From a bacterium (GTDB lineage Bacteria > JAHJDO01), in the NCBI GenBank assembly GCA_030671985.1, contig DAOVHI010000040.1, positions 1 to 10,583 on the forward strand: DNA of 10,583 nt. Reading direction: 5' to 3'. The position numbers were made by a program, and so were the translations under genes. Shown here piece after piece: positions 1-6,369 of this stretch (positions are counted from its first letter, which is position 1; each line of letters begins with the position of its first letter). The notes below the pieces were generated by a model that saw only the letters and a program-made list of their open reading frames with translations, searched no databases and was not told the origin of the DNA.

Positions 1-213
1 TATTGTATGTCTGGTTATTTTAGAATAATTAAACGTTGCTGCGATAACTAGCCCAACGAATCCCAGCAAAAAGTATAAAAGCTGTTTTTTTGCATAGTTA
101 ATCTCAAGTGTGCTTGTGGCACTCTCGATAAATATTATACCAAGCAGACATAATATAATCGTTGTGAAAAATAAAATGAAATCGAAATTTTCCAGCAATC
201 TTCTATCAATCAC
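1..213 (-). CDS. rodA: RodA/FtsW-family (SEDS) peptidoglycan glycosyltransferase, N-terminal part
   Basis: This is the first 71 codons of a minus-strand gene that runs off the left edge. The product begins VIDRRLLENFDFILFF (GTG start) and continues into a hydrophobic segment with an IFIESATST stretch, then KKQLLYFLLG and a second hydrophobic segment. That is the layout of the RodA/FtsW N-terminus: a short cytoplasmic tail, TM1 with a 'YSA(S/T)'-like end, then an 'RQ' region and TM2. The 'DRRLLxNFD' opening is typical of RodA rather than FtsW. The family polymerises glycan strands in the inner membrane and works with a class B penicillin-binding protein in cell elongation. The GTG at 211-213 overlaps the end of rsmE by 8 bp, so translational coupling is likely. 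No strong Shine-Dalgarno is seen beyond GGTAAAAGG inside rsmE. FtsW remains possible because the body of the protein is missing. Confidence 0.8.
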   Translation of the reverse strand, partial: MIDRRLLENFDFILFFTTIILCLLGIIFIESATSTLEINYAKKQLLYFLLGFVGLVIAATFNYSKITRHTI

Positions 214-961
214 AACCTATGCCTTTTACCAATTCATAATTCAGCACACTCATTAAGTATATTGCCGCAGTTTCGCTTCGCAGTATGCGGGCTCCAAGAG
301 AAACAGATATCCCTCCCAAATCCCTTATTGCTTTCACTTCCTCGTAATCAAACCCGCCTTCCGGACCTATAAAAACTGCAATTGGATCATTAGTGCTCTT
401 TTTGCGAAATATAGATTTAATATTGATTTTATTTTCCTCTTCCCATGGCACTATACAAAAACAGCCCTCAGGTAAAGCCCTTAAACTGTCGCCTATCGAC
501 ATCAAATCAAAAACCTTTGGAACAACTATTCTTCCGGATTGTTCTGATGCTCCTTCGGCTATCTTCTGCCACCTCTCAACCTGTTTCTTTGAGCGATCTT
601 CTTTAGGTATAGCAACACTTCTCCTTGTAATAATCGGATGAATTTCAAAGACTCCAAGTTCCGTCGCTTTTTGAATAACAAGATCAGTGTTTTTGTTCTT
701 CAATACACTCTGATATAGACAAATTTTAGCCGGTAATTCCTTGTTCTCTTCTTTTAACAGAACAATAATTCTTAGCTTCAGACATTTGTCCCCAACATCC
801 TCAATTAATGCTTCCCATACGTTGTTGATTTTATCAACTATAAGAATGGAGTCTCCCGTTTTAAGCCTTAACACATCTATTAGATAGTGAAACCTATTCT
901 GCGCTAAATTTATGAGTTCACCCTGCCTGATCGTATCAACGTCAAGAAAGATTCTTTTCAT
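206..961 (-). CDS. rsmE: 16S rRNA (uracil(1498)-N3)-methyltransferase RsmE
   Basis: The product is 251 aa, the usual RsmE length. RsmE uses S-adenosylmethionine to methylate N3 of U1498 in 16S rRNA of the 30S subunit. Residues 1-70 form the PUA-like RNA-binding part (MKRIFLD..., HYLIDVLRLKTGD). Residues about 75-245 form the SPOUT knotted methyltransferase, with KATELGV (98-104), EQSGR (140-144), GPEGGF (199-204) and LGARILRSETA (222-232), the last two being the cofactor-binding knot. The ATG start matches the family start exactly. It has no Shine-Dalgarno and lies 10 bp after a candidate extended -10 element, so the message may be nearly leaderless. The stop overlaps the rodA GTG, so rsmE-rodA looks like an operon. 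SAM for this enzyme would come from metK in the same window. Confidence 0.96.
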   Translation of the reverse strand: MKRIFLDVDTIRQGELINLAQNRFHYLIDVLRLKTGDSILIVDKINNVWEALIEDVGDKCLKLRIIVLLKEENKELPAKICLYQSVLKNKNTDLVIQKATELGVFEIHPIITRRSVAIPKEDRSKKQVERWQKIAEGASEQSGRIVVPKVFDLMSIGDSLRALPEGCFCIVPWEEENKINIKSIFRKKSTNDPIAVFIGPEGGFDYEEVKAIRDLGGISVSLGARILRSETAAIYLMSVLNYELVKGIGCD

Positions 962-968
962 ATTGTGT

Positions 969-991
969 TTTATTGTAGCACACTTTCTTTA
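969..991. repeat. 23-bp direct repeat, left copy
   Basis: These 23 bases are identical, in the same orientation, to 3274-3296. With three mismatches the match extends left to 962-991 against 3267-3296 (27 of 30 by eye). The two copies bracket the HEPN remnant, the HEPN-like gene and the KilA-N gene. This copy abuts the rsmE start codon region and contains its candidate promoter. It may be a duplicated promoter, a recombination scar, or a copy of a genome-wide promoter motif. Confidence 0.8.
972..980 (-). promoter_or_regulatory. Candidate extended -10 promoter of rsmE
   Basis: On the minus strand the bases read TGCTACAAT, a TGn extended -10 joined to a 5/6 match to TATAAT. The -10 ends 10 bp before the rsmE ATG, so transcription would start about 3-4 bases before it. 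No good -35 is visible at 16-18 bp. The element lies inside the left copy of the 23-bp direct repeat, and the same element precedes the KilA-N gene. Confidence 0.55.
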
Positions 992-1135
992 CGAAAACAT
1001 CTCTCTCAGCTTTCGCATTTGACGAAACCGTCCCTTTTTGAAAAGATTAAATTGGCTGACGATTTGTTGGATTTTGTTGGTATGATAAATAATGTGAGCA
1101 TAGTAACAAGATATCCTGAAGATTTACTCAAGTCT
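992..1135 (+). pseudogene. Remnant of a HEPN-domain protein gene (C-terminal half of the domain)
   Basis: In the plus-strand frame, codons from 992 read RKHLSQLSHL, then LFEKIKLADDLLDFVG and MINNVSIVTRYPEDLLKS. The 'LaDdLLdFvg.iNNvSivTRYPEDL' run is characteristic of the small HEPN-domain proteins (Pfam HEPN type) that are commonly paired with MNT-type nucleotidyltransferases in toxin-antitoxin pairs. The N-terminal half, with its first helices and the usual catalytic region, is absent: upstream the frame runs straight into the 23-bp repeat and the rsmE promoter. The normal C-terminal helix after RYPEDL is also absent, because the frame passes into a palindromic repeat at 1136 and ends at a TGA at 1244-1246. 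No partner nucleotidyltransferase is present. I read it as a decayed fragment, not a functional gene. The family assignment is by pattern memory, without a search. Confidence 0.62.
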
Positions 1136-1183
1136 GTCATTACGAGGAGTTCCGAAAGCTTTCGGGGGGATTTGGCAATCTCG
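1136..1183. repeat. Dispersed palindromic repeat A
   Basis: This is a roughly 48-bp element starting GTCATTACGAGGAG and ending GGCAATCTCG. Its core CCGAAAGCTTTCGG (1152-1165) is a perfect 14-bp palindrome, and the outer CGAG and CTCG are complementary. The arrangement 'GTCATT.CGAGGAG...GGCAATCTCG' resembles short interspersed palindromes found in many copies in diverse bacterial genomes. It lies exactly where the HEPN remnant loses family similarity, so it probably inserted there. It also reads through in frame (SVITRSSES...). Confidence 0.65.
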
Positions 1184-1186
1184 CTT

Positions 1187-1217
1187 GTCATTCTGCGGCT
1201 TGACCGCAGAATCCAGA
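1187..1217. repeat. Dispersed palindromic repeat B
   Basis: This second element again opens GTCATT and holds a perfect 8-bp inverted repeat: TTCTGCGG (1191-1198), 5-nt loop CTTGA, CCGCAGAA (1204-1211), followed by TCCAGAT. It resembles the 'GTCATTC-stem-GAATCCAG' class of interspersed hairpins seen in many genomes. It starts 3 bp after repeat A, giving a tandem pair of two different repeat families. There is no T tract, so it is a poor intrinsic terminator on either strand. Confidence 0.65.
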
Positions 1218-1287
1218 TGGTTAATGATTTGTGTGTGGTTTTTTGAGGAAAGGTTGCTGTGTCGTTTTATCTTAAGATTTGCCACTT

Positions 1288-2256
1288 TTACCTGTTGTTA
1301 ATTTTTTGTTTTAGTAAAGCAATAACTTTTAATGAACCTTCAATACCATTAAGGATTTGGCTCAATTCAACTTTGTCCTCGGCAATATTTCCATGAACTA
1401 AATCATTTCGTATTTTTCTTAATGAATTTGTAGCATTTATGTGAGGCTGTAGAGATTTAGATTCTGCTTTTGATAAAGTCAGAGGAGTAACAAGGTTCAA
1501 CATTGAATTGAATGTTAGTTCATCTCGTAAAGCTTTTATCTTGGAGTTACTGAAACCGAATGCTTTTAAAGCAGTCTTTAGGTACTGTCTCAATATTGTT
1601 TCAATTAAAATAGATGCTTCAATAACTGCTGTCTTCTTGTGTCTGTTGTTAATTTTCGTTCGTATTCTTAAAACCTCAATTATTTCATCCTGAGGAAATT
1701 GTTCTTCGTAAATTGCTTCCTGAAGTTTCTTCCATTTTTCTTTATCTATTAGCTGGGCTCTCTTAAAAAGCGGGTTTAGTTTTCTTCTGCCTTTTTGAAT
1801 TTTAGGTCTAAATTTTATAGGCTCTGAACCGTCCAAAGACCACGTGATTTTTTTGCCATTGAAACTGTCACTATTATAAAACTGCTCAAGAGTCATAGGT
1901 GACTCAAGAAATAAATTTTTAATATTTGCAGTATAAAGAAGTAAGGACTCAGTTTTTTGGATAACTTCTAGATAGTAATTGTATATTTTGTTGGCTAACT
2001 CAGTGGAGAGTTTGCCTGAAGTTGTTAAACCTTTTTCGATGTTAGCAGAAACGGGAGAAATATGTATTTCGAGGATTGCCTCCCATATTATGCCACGTTC
2101 ATCTTTGCTGTCTCCAATTGGAGACAGGTAAATGAATGCATTTGCTCCTGCGAGAGGGAAAATAAGTGGAGACGCGTAGTCATTTTTGTCCAAATTCCAA
2201 GTGCCGAACATGGGAATTTTAATTTTTTTCTTTATTATCAGTTTTTCTGTAGTCAT
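1288..2256 (-). CDS. Protein of unknown function with C-terminal HEPN-like domain
   Basis: This is a 322-aa soluble protein with no signal peptide or membrane segment. Residues 1-120 look beta-rich (FGTWNLDKNDY, LIFPLAGANAFIYLSP, IIWEAILEIHISP) and I do not recognise them. Residues 150-200 are basic (KFRPKIQKGRRKLNPLFKR). Residues about 205-320 are helical: KKTAVIEASILIETILRQYL, then RNDLVH (283-288), then a final helix. RNDLVH fits the R-x4-6-H active-site pattern of HEPN RNases, with Asn after Arg as is common, and E213/E219 lie in the preceding helix as in that superfamily. A role as an RNA-cutting toxin or defence protein is therefore inferred, not shown. The ATG start has only a weak GAG upstream. 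The gene lies 172 bp downstream of the KilA-N gene on the same strand, beyond a likely terminator, so it probably has its own promoter, which I could not define. Confidence 0.72.
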   Translation of the reverse strand: MTTEKLIIKKKIKIPMFGTWNLDKNDYASPLIFPLAGANAFIYLSPIGDSKDERGIIWEAILEIHISPVSANIEKGLTTSGKLSTELANKIYNYYLEVIQKTESLLLYTANIKNLFLESPMTLEQFYNSDSFNGKKITWSLDGSEPIKFRPKIQKGRRKLNPLFKRAQLIDKEKWKKLQEAIYEEQFPQDEIIEVLRIRTKINNRHKKTAVIEASILIETILRQYLKTALKAFGFSNSKIKALRDELTFNSMLNLVTPLTLSKAESKSLQPHINATNSLRKIRNDLVHGNIAEDKVELSQILNGIEGSLKVIALLKQKINNR

Positions 2257-2338
2257 TTTTTCTCAAGACCAACATTAATTATTGAACAGTCACTTCTACT
2301 CTAATATTACCTTACCTCAAATTGCTTAAAACCTCAAT

Positions 2339-2372
2339 AAAAAGGAAAAAGGGCGGAGGCAAGCCCCGCCCC
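2339..2372 (-). terminator. GC-rich hairpin with T tract, REP-like; terminator of the KilA-N gene
   Basis: On the minus strand GGGCGG and GG pair with CC and CCGCCC around a CTTG loop, with one bulged T. TTTTTCCTTTTT follows directly (2339-2350 on the plus strand). This is a strong candidate intrinsic terminator about 55 bp after the KilA-N stop codon. The bases TAGGGGCGGGGCTTGCC also match a kind of GC-rich palindromic repeat dispersed in many environmental bacterial genomes, so it may be a mobile palindrome acting as a terminator. The rest of the 172-bp gap (2257-2428) shows nothing else I can name. Confidence 0.68.
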
Positions 2373-2428
2373 TACAATATGAAAATCGGGGAATGACCTG
2401 AAAGAAAAATAACTTCTTCATTTCTCGA

Positions 2429-3247
2429 TTACTTTCCATTACCGCCCTTCAAACGCATTGATGTCGTTTCTTGAGTAAGTAATTTCATTTGATGAATTGC
2501 GATTTTGTTTAGCTTTATCAAACGTTTATTCTGCGGAAGTTCTTCATTGATAAAAAGTGCATTTAAGTTTTCAAGATTCGATAGACATACCAGTTGAGTG
2601 ACATTTGCATAATCGCGAATGTTGCCTTTCTTGTCGGTGTTTTTTTCTCGCCAATCTCTGGCAGTCATGCCGAAAAGAGCAATATTTAAAACATCAGCTT
2701 CCGAAGCATAAAGGAGATTAATTTGATTTTTGGTCAACTCATGGGGAATGAGATTTTCTTTAATGGCGTCTGTATGAATCCGATAATTAATTCTTGCCAA
2801 ATTGCGTTTAATGTCCCAGCCAAGTTGTTTTTGTTCCGCTTCTTTTAGTCTTTGAAATTCCTTGATGAGATATATTTTAAACTCAGCGCTAATCCACATT
2901 CCAAATTCAAAGGCGATATCCTTGTGGGCATATGTCCCTCCATATCTGCCGACTTTTGCTATAAGTCCTATTGCATTCGTTTTGGCCGTCCATTCTTTCA
3001 CGCTGATTTTATAATTGTTTAAGCCTGACTGATTTCTAATTATGGCATATTCGCCATAATTAAAATTGGGATTATATAGTCGCTCCCATATTCCAAGAAA
3101 CTCAACAGTGTTTCTATTTCGAAGCCAGTCTGAAATAAAAAAATCTCCATCTTTTGCTTTCAACATATCAGTAAGAGAAATATAGTCTTCATCATTCAAC
3201 GAAATTATGTTTATCTCTGTATTTTTAACACTTATTTTTCTTGTCAT
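2429..3247 (-). CDS. KilA-N domain-containing protein
   Basis: This is a 272-aa protein with an N-terminal KilA-N domain at about residues 10-135. Signature stretches are DYISLTDMLKA (21-31), DFFISDWLRNRNTVEFLGIWE (35-55) and the highly conserved GRYGGTYAHKDIAFEFGMWI (100-119), followed by SAEFKIYLIKEFQRLK. KilA-N is a DNA-binding fold known from phage P1 KilA, phage antirepressors and large DNA viruses, and also from many bacterial chromosomes. Residues 136-272 form a C-terminal part rich in predicted helix (LTKNQINLLYASEADVLN, MTARDWREKN), seen in chromosomal relatives but of unknown function. It starts at an ATG 29 bp after a candidate extended -10 inside the right copy of the 23-bp repeat. 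It is divergent from the helicase-nuclease gene. DNA binding is the likely activity; phage or mobile origin is an inference from the family. Confidence 0.9.
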   Translation of the reverse strand: MTRKISVKNTEINIISLNDEDYISLTDMLKAKDGDFFISDWLRNRNTVEFLGIWERLYNPNFNYGEYAIIRNQSGLNNYKISVKEWTAKTNAIGLIAKVGRYGGTYAHKDIAFEFGMWISAEFKIYLIKEFQRLKEAEQKQLGWDIKRNLARINYRIHTDAIKENLIPHELTKNQINLLYASEADVLNIALFGMTARDWREKNTDKKGNIRDYANVTQLVCLSNLENLNALFINEELPQNKRLIKLNKIAIHQMKLLTQETTSMRLKGGNGK

Positions 3248-3273
3248 ATTTCACACCCACTTTGTTATTGATG

Positions 3274-3296
3274 TTTATTGTAGCACACTTTCTTTA
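3274..3296. repeat. 23-bp direct repeat, right copy
   Basis: This is an exact copy, in the same orientation, of 969-991, with start points 2305 bp apart. It lies in the 83-bp divergent gap between the KilA-N and helicase genes and carries the candidate KilA-N promoter. Recombination between the copies would delete both minus-strand accessory genes and the HEPN remnant, leaving rsmE facing away from the helicase gene across a single copy. Confidence 0.8.
3277..3285 (-). promoter_or_regulatory. Candidate extended -10 promoter of the KilA-N gene
   Basis: The minus strand reads TGCTACAAT, identical to the element before rsmE. A 4/6 match to TTGACA (GGGACA, 3301-3306) lies 18 bp upstream. The -10 ends 29 bp before the ATG, giving a short normal leader without a clear Shine-Dalgarno. 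Confidence 0.5.
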
Positions 3297-3313
3297 TTGT
3301 TGTCCCCGTTTTG

Positions 3314-3322
3314 TGCTAATAT
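3314..3322 (+). promoter_or_regulatory. Candidate extended -10 promoter of the helicase-nuclease gene
   Basis: The plus strand reads TGCTAATAT within TTTTGTGCTAATATATTAAA, the same TGTGCTA-AT theme as the two minus-strand promoters. It ends 8 bp before the ATG at 3331, so the message would be almost leaderless, and no Shine-Dalgarno is present. No convincing -35 is visible. The shared core on opposite strands supports a common promoter type. Confidence 0.48.
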
Positions 3323-3330
3323 ATTAAACT

Positions 3331-6300
3331 ATGTACAGCAATTATTATAATCAGCTAAACAAGAACCAAAAAGCGGTTGTTGATAATATTAGAGAACATG
3401 TTGTCGTGCTTGCCGGACCGGGTACAGGAAAGACACAGGTGCTTTCTGTAAGAACAGCAAATATACTAAAAAACCACAACGTTTCGCCATCAAATATCCT
3501 TATCTTGAGTTTTACTAATGCTGCCGCAGGAACCATCAGGGAGAGGCTTGTTGAGATCATTGGTACAGACGGCTATTTTGTAGAAGTTGGGACATATCAC
3601 AGCCTCGCAAATTCAATCATCGCTGAATCAGAGGAAGTATCCGAGACCTTTGGAGAAAAAATAGAGCTGCAGGATACAGAGAGAATCAAACTCATAAGAC
3701 ACATTCTGGATACACTTGATAATATCCCTGAAATCAGACCATTTAGAGCTCCTTATCATTATGAAAAGGAGATTGTTAAAAACATAAATATCCTAAAGAG
3801 AGAGAGTATCATGCCTGACGATTTTTCCAAATTACTAATAAATATCTCAGCTGACGGAGAGACTATTCAGGAAAAACATATTCCAAGACTTCACCTGTTT
3901 GGCAAGGTTTATAAAATGTATGAAGAGATCAAGAATGCAAAAGAAAAACAGGTTCTTGATGAGAGGGGAAGATATGATTTTGACGATATGATAATCATGG
4001 CAACCTATGTTTTGAATCATGAAAAAAATCTTGGCAAAAAATACAGGGAGAAATTCAGCTATATCATGGTGGACGAATTTCAGGATACGAACAAAGCCCA
4101 AATTAAGCTTCTTTTAAGTCTTATTGATCAAAAGAAAACTAATTTATGTGTGGTTGGCGATGATGACCAGTCAATATACAGATTTCAGGGCGCATCTATT
4201 GAAAATTTCAGGACAATAAAAGACAGCTTTAAGAATCTTACGCAGCTAACTCTTACAGAAAACTATCGCTCAACTCCCGAAATACTCAATATATCAAAAA
4301 AGCTTATAGAAAAAATCCCTTTTAGTGAGAGAATATCTCAAAAATCTTTGGTCCCGCACAAGAACTTCGAACGTAAAACAATAAAATCGCTAAGATTTAG
4401 TTCCATCAGAGAAGAGACGTCTTTCATTGTAGATAAGATTAAAAAACTTGTTAAAGAAAAACCCGTGGATGATCCATACAGCGATATAGCAATACTTCTT
4501 AGAGCAAGAAAAGACATACTGCCTATTATTGATGCGTTCCTGCAAACAGGAATTCCATATGTAACAGACGGCAAAGAGGATATAAGTACTCATCCGCGTG
4601 TCAGACAGCTGCTTTCAGCTCTGAACCTTGCAATAAATTCACATAATCCGGAACGTGCAGACAAGTATATATTTGAACTGCTCTCTTCAGATTATTTCGA
4701 GATAGACATAAGCGATATGACTAATTTACTGAGTTATGTAAGTTTAAAAAAGCGCCGCAATACAGAGAAACGAACCATTACGCTTTTTAATGAAATAATA
4801 TTAGAGCTTCCATTGCCTATTACCCTTAAAAACCCTCTAAAACTGCATAGATTCTCACGGACAATTCAAAGACTTATCAAGGATTCCAGAGCACGTCCGG
4901 TTCATCAGCTAATACTCCAGTATATAAAGGATTCCGGAATGCTGGAGTTTATATTAGCGCGATATGAAAAAGACCAAATATTAAGAGTAAGAGATTTAAG
5001 AGCAGTCTCTTCTTTTATTGAGTATGTAAAGGAACAGACAACAGCTAATCCATTAATGACAATTACGGATCTAATGGAAGATATTAATTTACAGCAATCC
5101 TACGGCATAGGAATTCAAGGCATACTCGCAAGTTCTCATCAGAAAGGGGTCAGGGTCCTGACAGCTCACAGCGCGAAGGGGACTGAATTCCATACTGTCT
5201 TTATCCCTTTCTGTATTCATGATAAAAAATGGCCTAAAAAACTAATTACAGATCTAATCCCTATTCCGCAAACGATTCTTCGGTCACCTGAAAAGAAAGA
5301 TACAAAGAAACTACATGTATTTGATGAAATAAGACTATTCTACGTAGCGTGTACAAGAGCTAAAGCAAACTTGTTTTTCACTGCCGCTCCGATACAAAAA
5401 GACATTCCAAGCATGTTTCTTAAAAATATGAACATTGAGCCTCAACCATGCCTCATCCCCGAAGAACAGGTTCTTCGATTTTCGATAGATACAGTGAAGG
5501 AACGTCCTCCATTTTTGCAGACAGGTGAAATTCTCAAGGACTATGTAAAATTCATAACCCTAAATCCGACAAATGTTAATGATTATATAAGATGTAAGCG
5601 ATATTTTCTTTATAACAATCTATTAATGCTTCCAAGCGAACTTATGGAAGGCCAGGTATTTGGGATTTGTGTTCACAAGGCATTAAGTAAAGTCTATCAG
5701 GAATACAAAAAGAGACAAAGCCTCCCTGAATTTGATATTTTTGAGAATGTTTTTAAGACGTGTCTGAAAAATATATCTTCGGGGAAAAGAATAGAACAGG
5801 GCTGTCTTGGGAAGATTGGCGAGCTCAGAACTTGGTATCAAAAAAAGGCGGAAGGCCGCGCGTCTGTTTTGTTCGTAGAAAAAAGTCTTGGGATACTCAT
5901 AAATGAGAATATTCCATTTGCAGGCAGATTTGACAGAATAGATATAGTCGGAAACAATAGAAATGTGTGCGTTATTGATTACAAAACAGGAAATGCTTAC
6001 GTGCATATAAAAAGCATCACGGACAACAATGACCCTCTTAACAAAAACTGCGACTCATATCTTCATCAGCTGATAGCCTATAAATTAATACTGGAAAATC
6101 AACCCGATCCTTATAAAGTAACATCATGCAAACTTGAGTTTTTGGAACCCTCAAAAAAAACAATCAAAAAATACAATATAGAAGAAGGAGAATACAAAAC
6201 ACTTGAGCTTACAATAACCGATAAAATGGCAGAAGATATGAAAAAGCTCATTATTGACGTGTGGCAAAGAATACACAATCTTGAATTTGAGAAATTAGCA

Positions 6301-6360
6301 AAATACGATAAGAAAAAATGTGAGAATTGTAATTTTAGAAGTGTGTGCTGGGAAGTGTGA
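3331..6360 (+). CDS. UvrD/AdnAB-like DNA helicase fused to a RecB-family nuclease with Fe-S cluster
   Basis: This 1009-aa protein joins a superfamily 1A helicase to a PD-(D/E)XK nuclease, a layout like AdnA/AdnB and AddB-type DNA end-processing enzymes. Helicase motifs in order are the Q region LNKNQKAVVD (9-18), Walker A AGPGTGKT (28-35), Walker B VDEFQDT (247-253), GDDDQSIYRFQGA (276-288), ENYRST (310-315), LTAHSAKGTEF (610-620) and VACTRAK (672-678). Nuclease residues are H782 (VHKAL), D868 (GRFDRID), D883 and K885 (VIDYKTG), and Q913/Y917 (QLIAYKL). C755, C997, C1000 and C1006 form the C-xn-C-x2-C-x5-C iron-sulfur staple. All catalytic residues are intact, so it should unwind and resect DNA ends in an ATP-dependent way, in repair or in defence. 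No second subunit is adjacent. It is the only intact plus-strand gene here, divergent from the KilA-N gene, and its stop is 9 bp from the convergent small ORF. Confidence 0.93.
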   Translation: MYSNYYNQLNKNQKAVVDNIREHVVVLAGPGTGKTQVLSVRTANILKNHNVSPSNILILSFTNAAAGTIRERLVEIIGTDGYFVEVGTYHSLANSIIAESEEVSETFGEKIELQDTERIKLIRHILDTLDNIPEIRPFRAPYHYEKEIVKNINILKRESIMPDDFSKLLINISADGETIQEKHIPRLHLFGKVYKMYEEIKNAKEKQVLDERGRYDFDDMIIMATYVLNHEKNLGKKYREKFSYIMVDEFQDTNKAQIKLLLSLIDQKKTNLCVVGDDDQSIYRFQGASIENFRTIKDSFKNLTQLTLTENYRSTPEILNISKKLIEKIPFSERISQKSLVPHKNFERKTIKSLRFSSIREETSFIVDKIKKLVKEKPVDDPYSDIAILLRARKDILPIIDAFLQTGIPYVTDGKEDISTHPRVRQLLSALNLAINSHNPERADKYIFELLSSDYFEIDISDMTNLLSYVSLKKRRNTEKRTITLFNEIILELPLPITLKNPLKLHRFSRTIQRLIKDSRARPVHQLILQYIKDSGMLEFILARYEKDQILRVRDLRAVSSFIEYVKEQTTANPLMTITDLMEDINLQQSYGIGIQGILASSHQKGVRVLTAHSAKGTEFHTVFIPFCIHDKKWPKKLITDLIPIPQTILRSPEKKDTKKLHVFDEIRLFYVACTRAKANLFFTAAPIQKDIPSMFLKNMNIEPQPCLIPEEQVLRFSIDTVKERPPFLQTGEILKDYVKFITLNPTNVNDYIRCKRYFLYNNLLMLPSELMEGQVFGICVHKALSKVYQEYKKRQSLPEFDIFENVFKTCLKNISSGKRIEQGCLGKIGELRTWYQKKAEGRASVLFVEKSLGILINENIPFAGRFDRIDIVGNNRNVCVIDYKTGNAYVHIKSITDNNDPLNKNCDSYLHQLIAYKLILENQPDPYKVTSCKLEFLEPSKKTIKKYNIEEGEYKTLELTITDKMAEDMKKLIIDVWQRIHNLEFEKLAKYDKKKCENCNFRSVCWEV

Positions 6361-6369
6361 AATATTTTG

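Noticed and set aside
1136-1217. CRISPR array or attachment site
   Set aside because: There are two unlike palindromes without regular repeat-spacer units, no cas genes and no integrase in the window.
965-1246. A 93-aa plus-strand open frame as an intact gene
   Set aside because: Only codons about 992-1135 look like protein (HEPN fragment). The 5' end is the rsmE promoter repeat and the 3' end is read-through of two palindromic repeats.
3847-4101. Minus-strand open frames inside the helicase gene
   Set aside because: The plus-strand frame carries all the helicase motifs across this area; the antisense peptides show no recognisable features.
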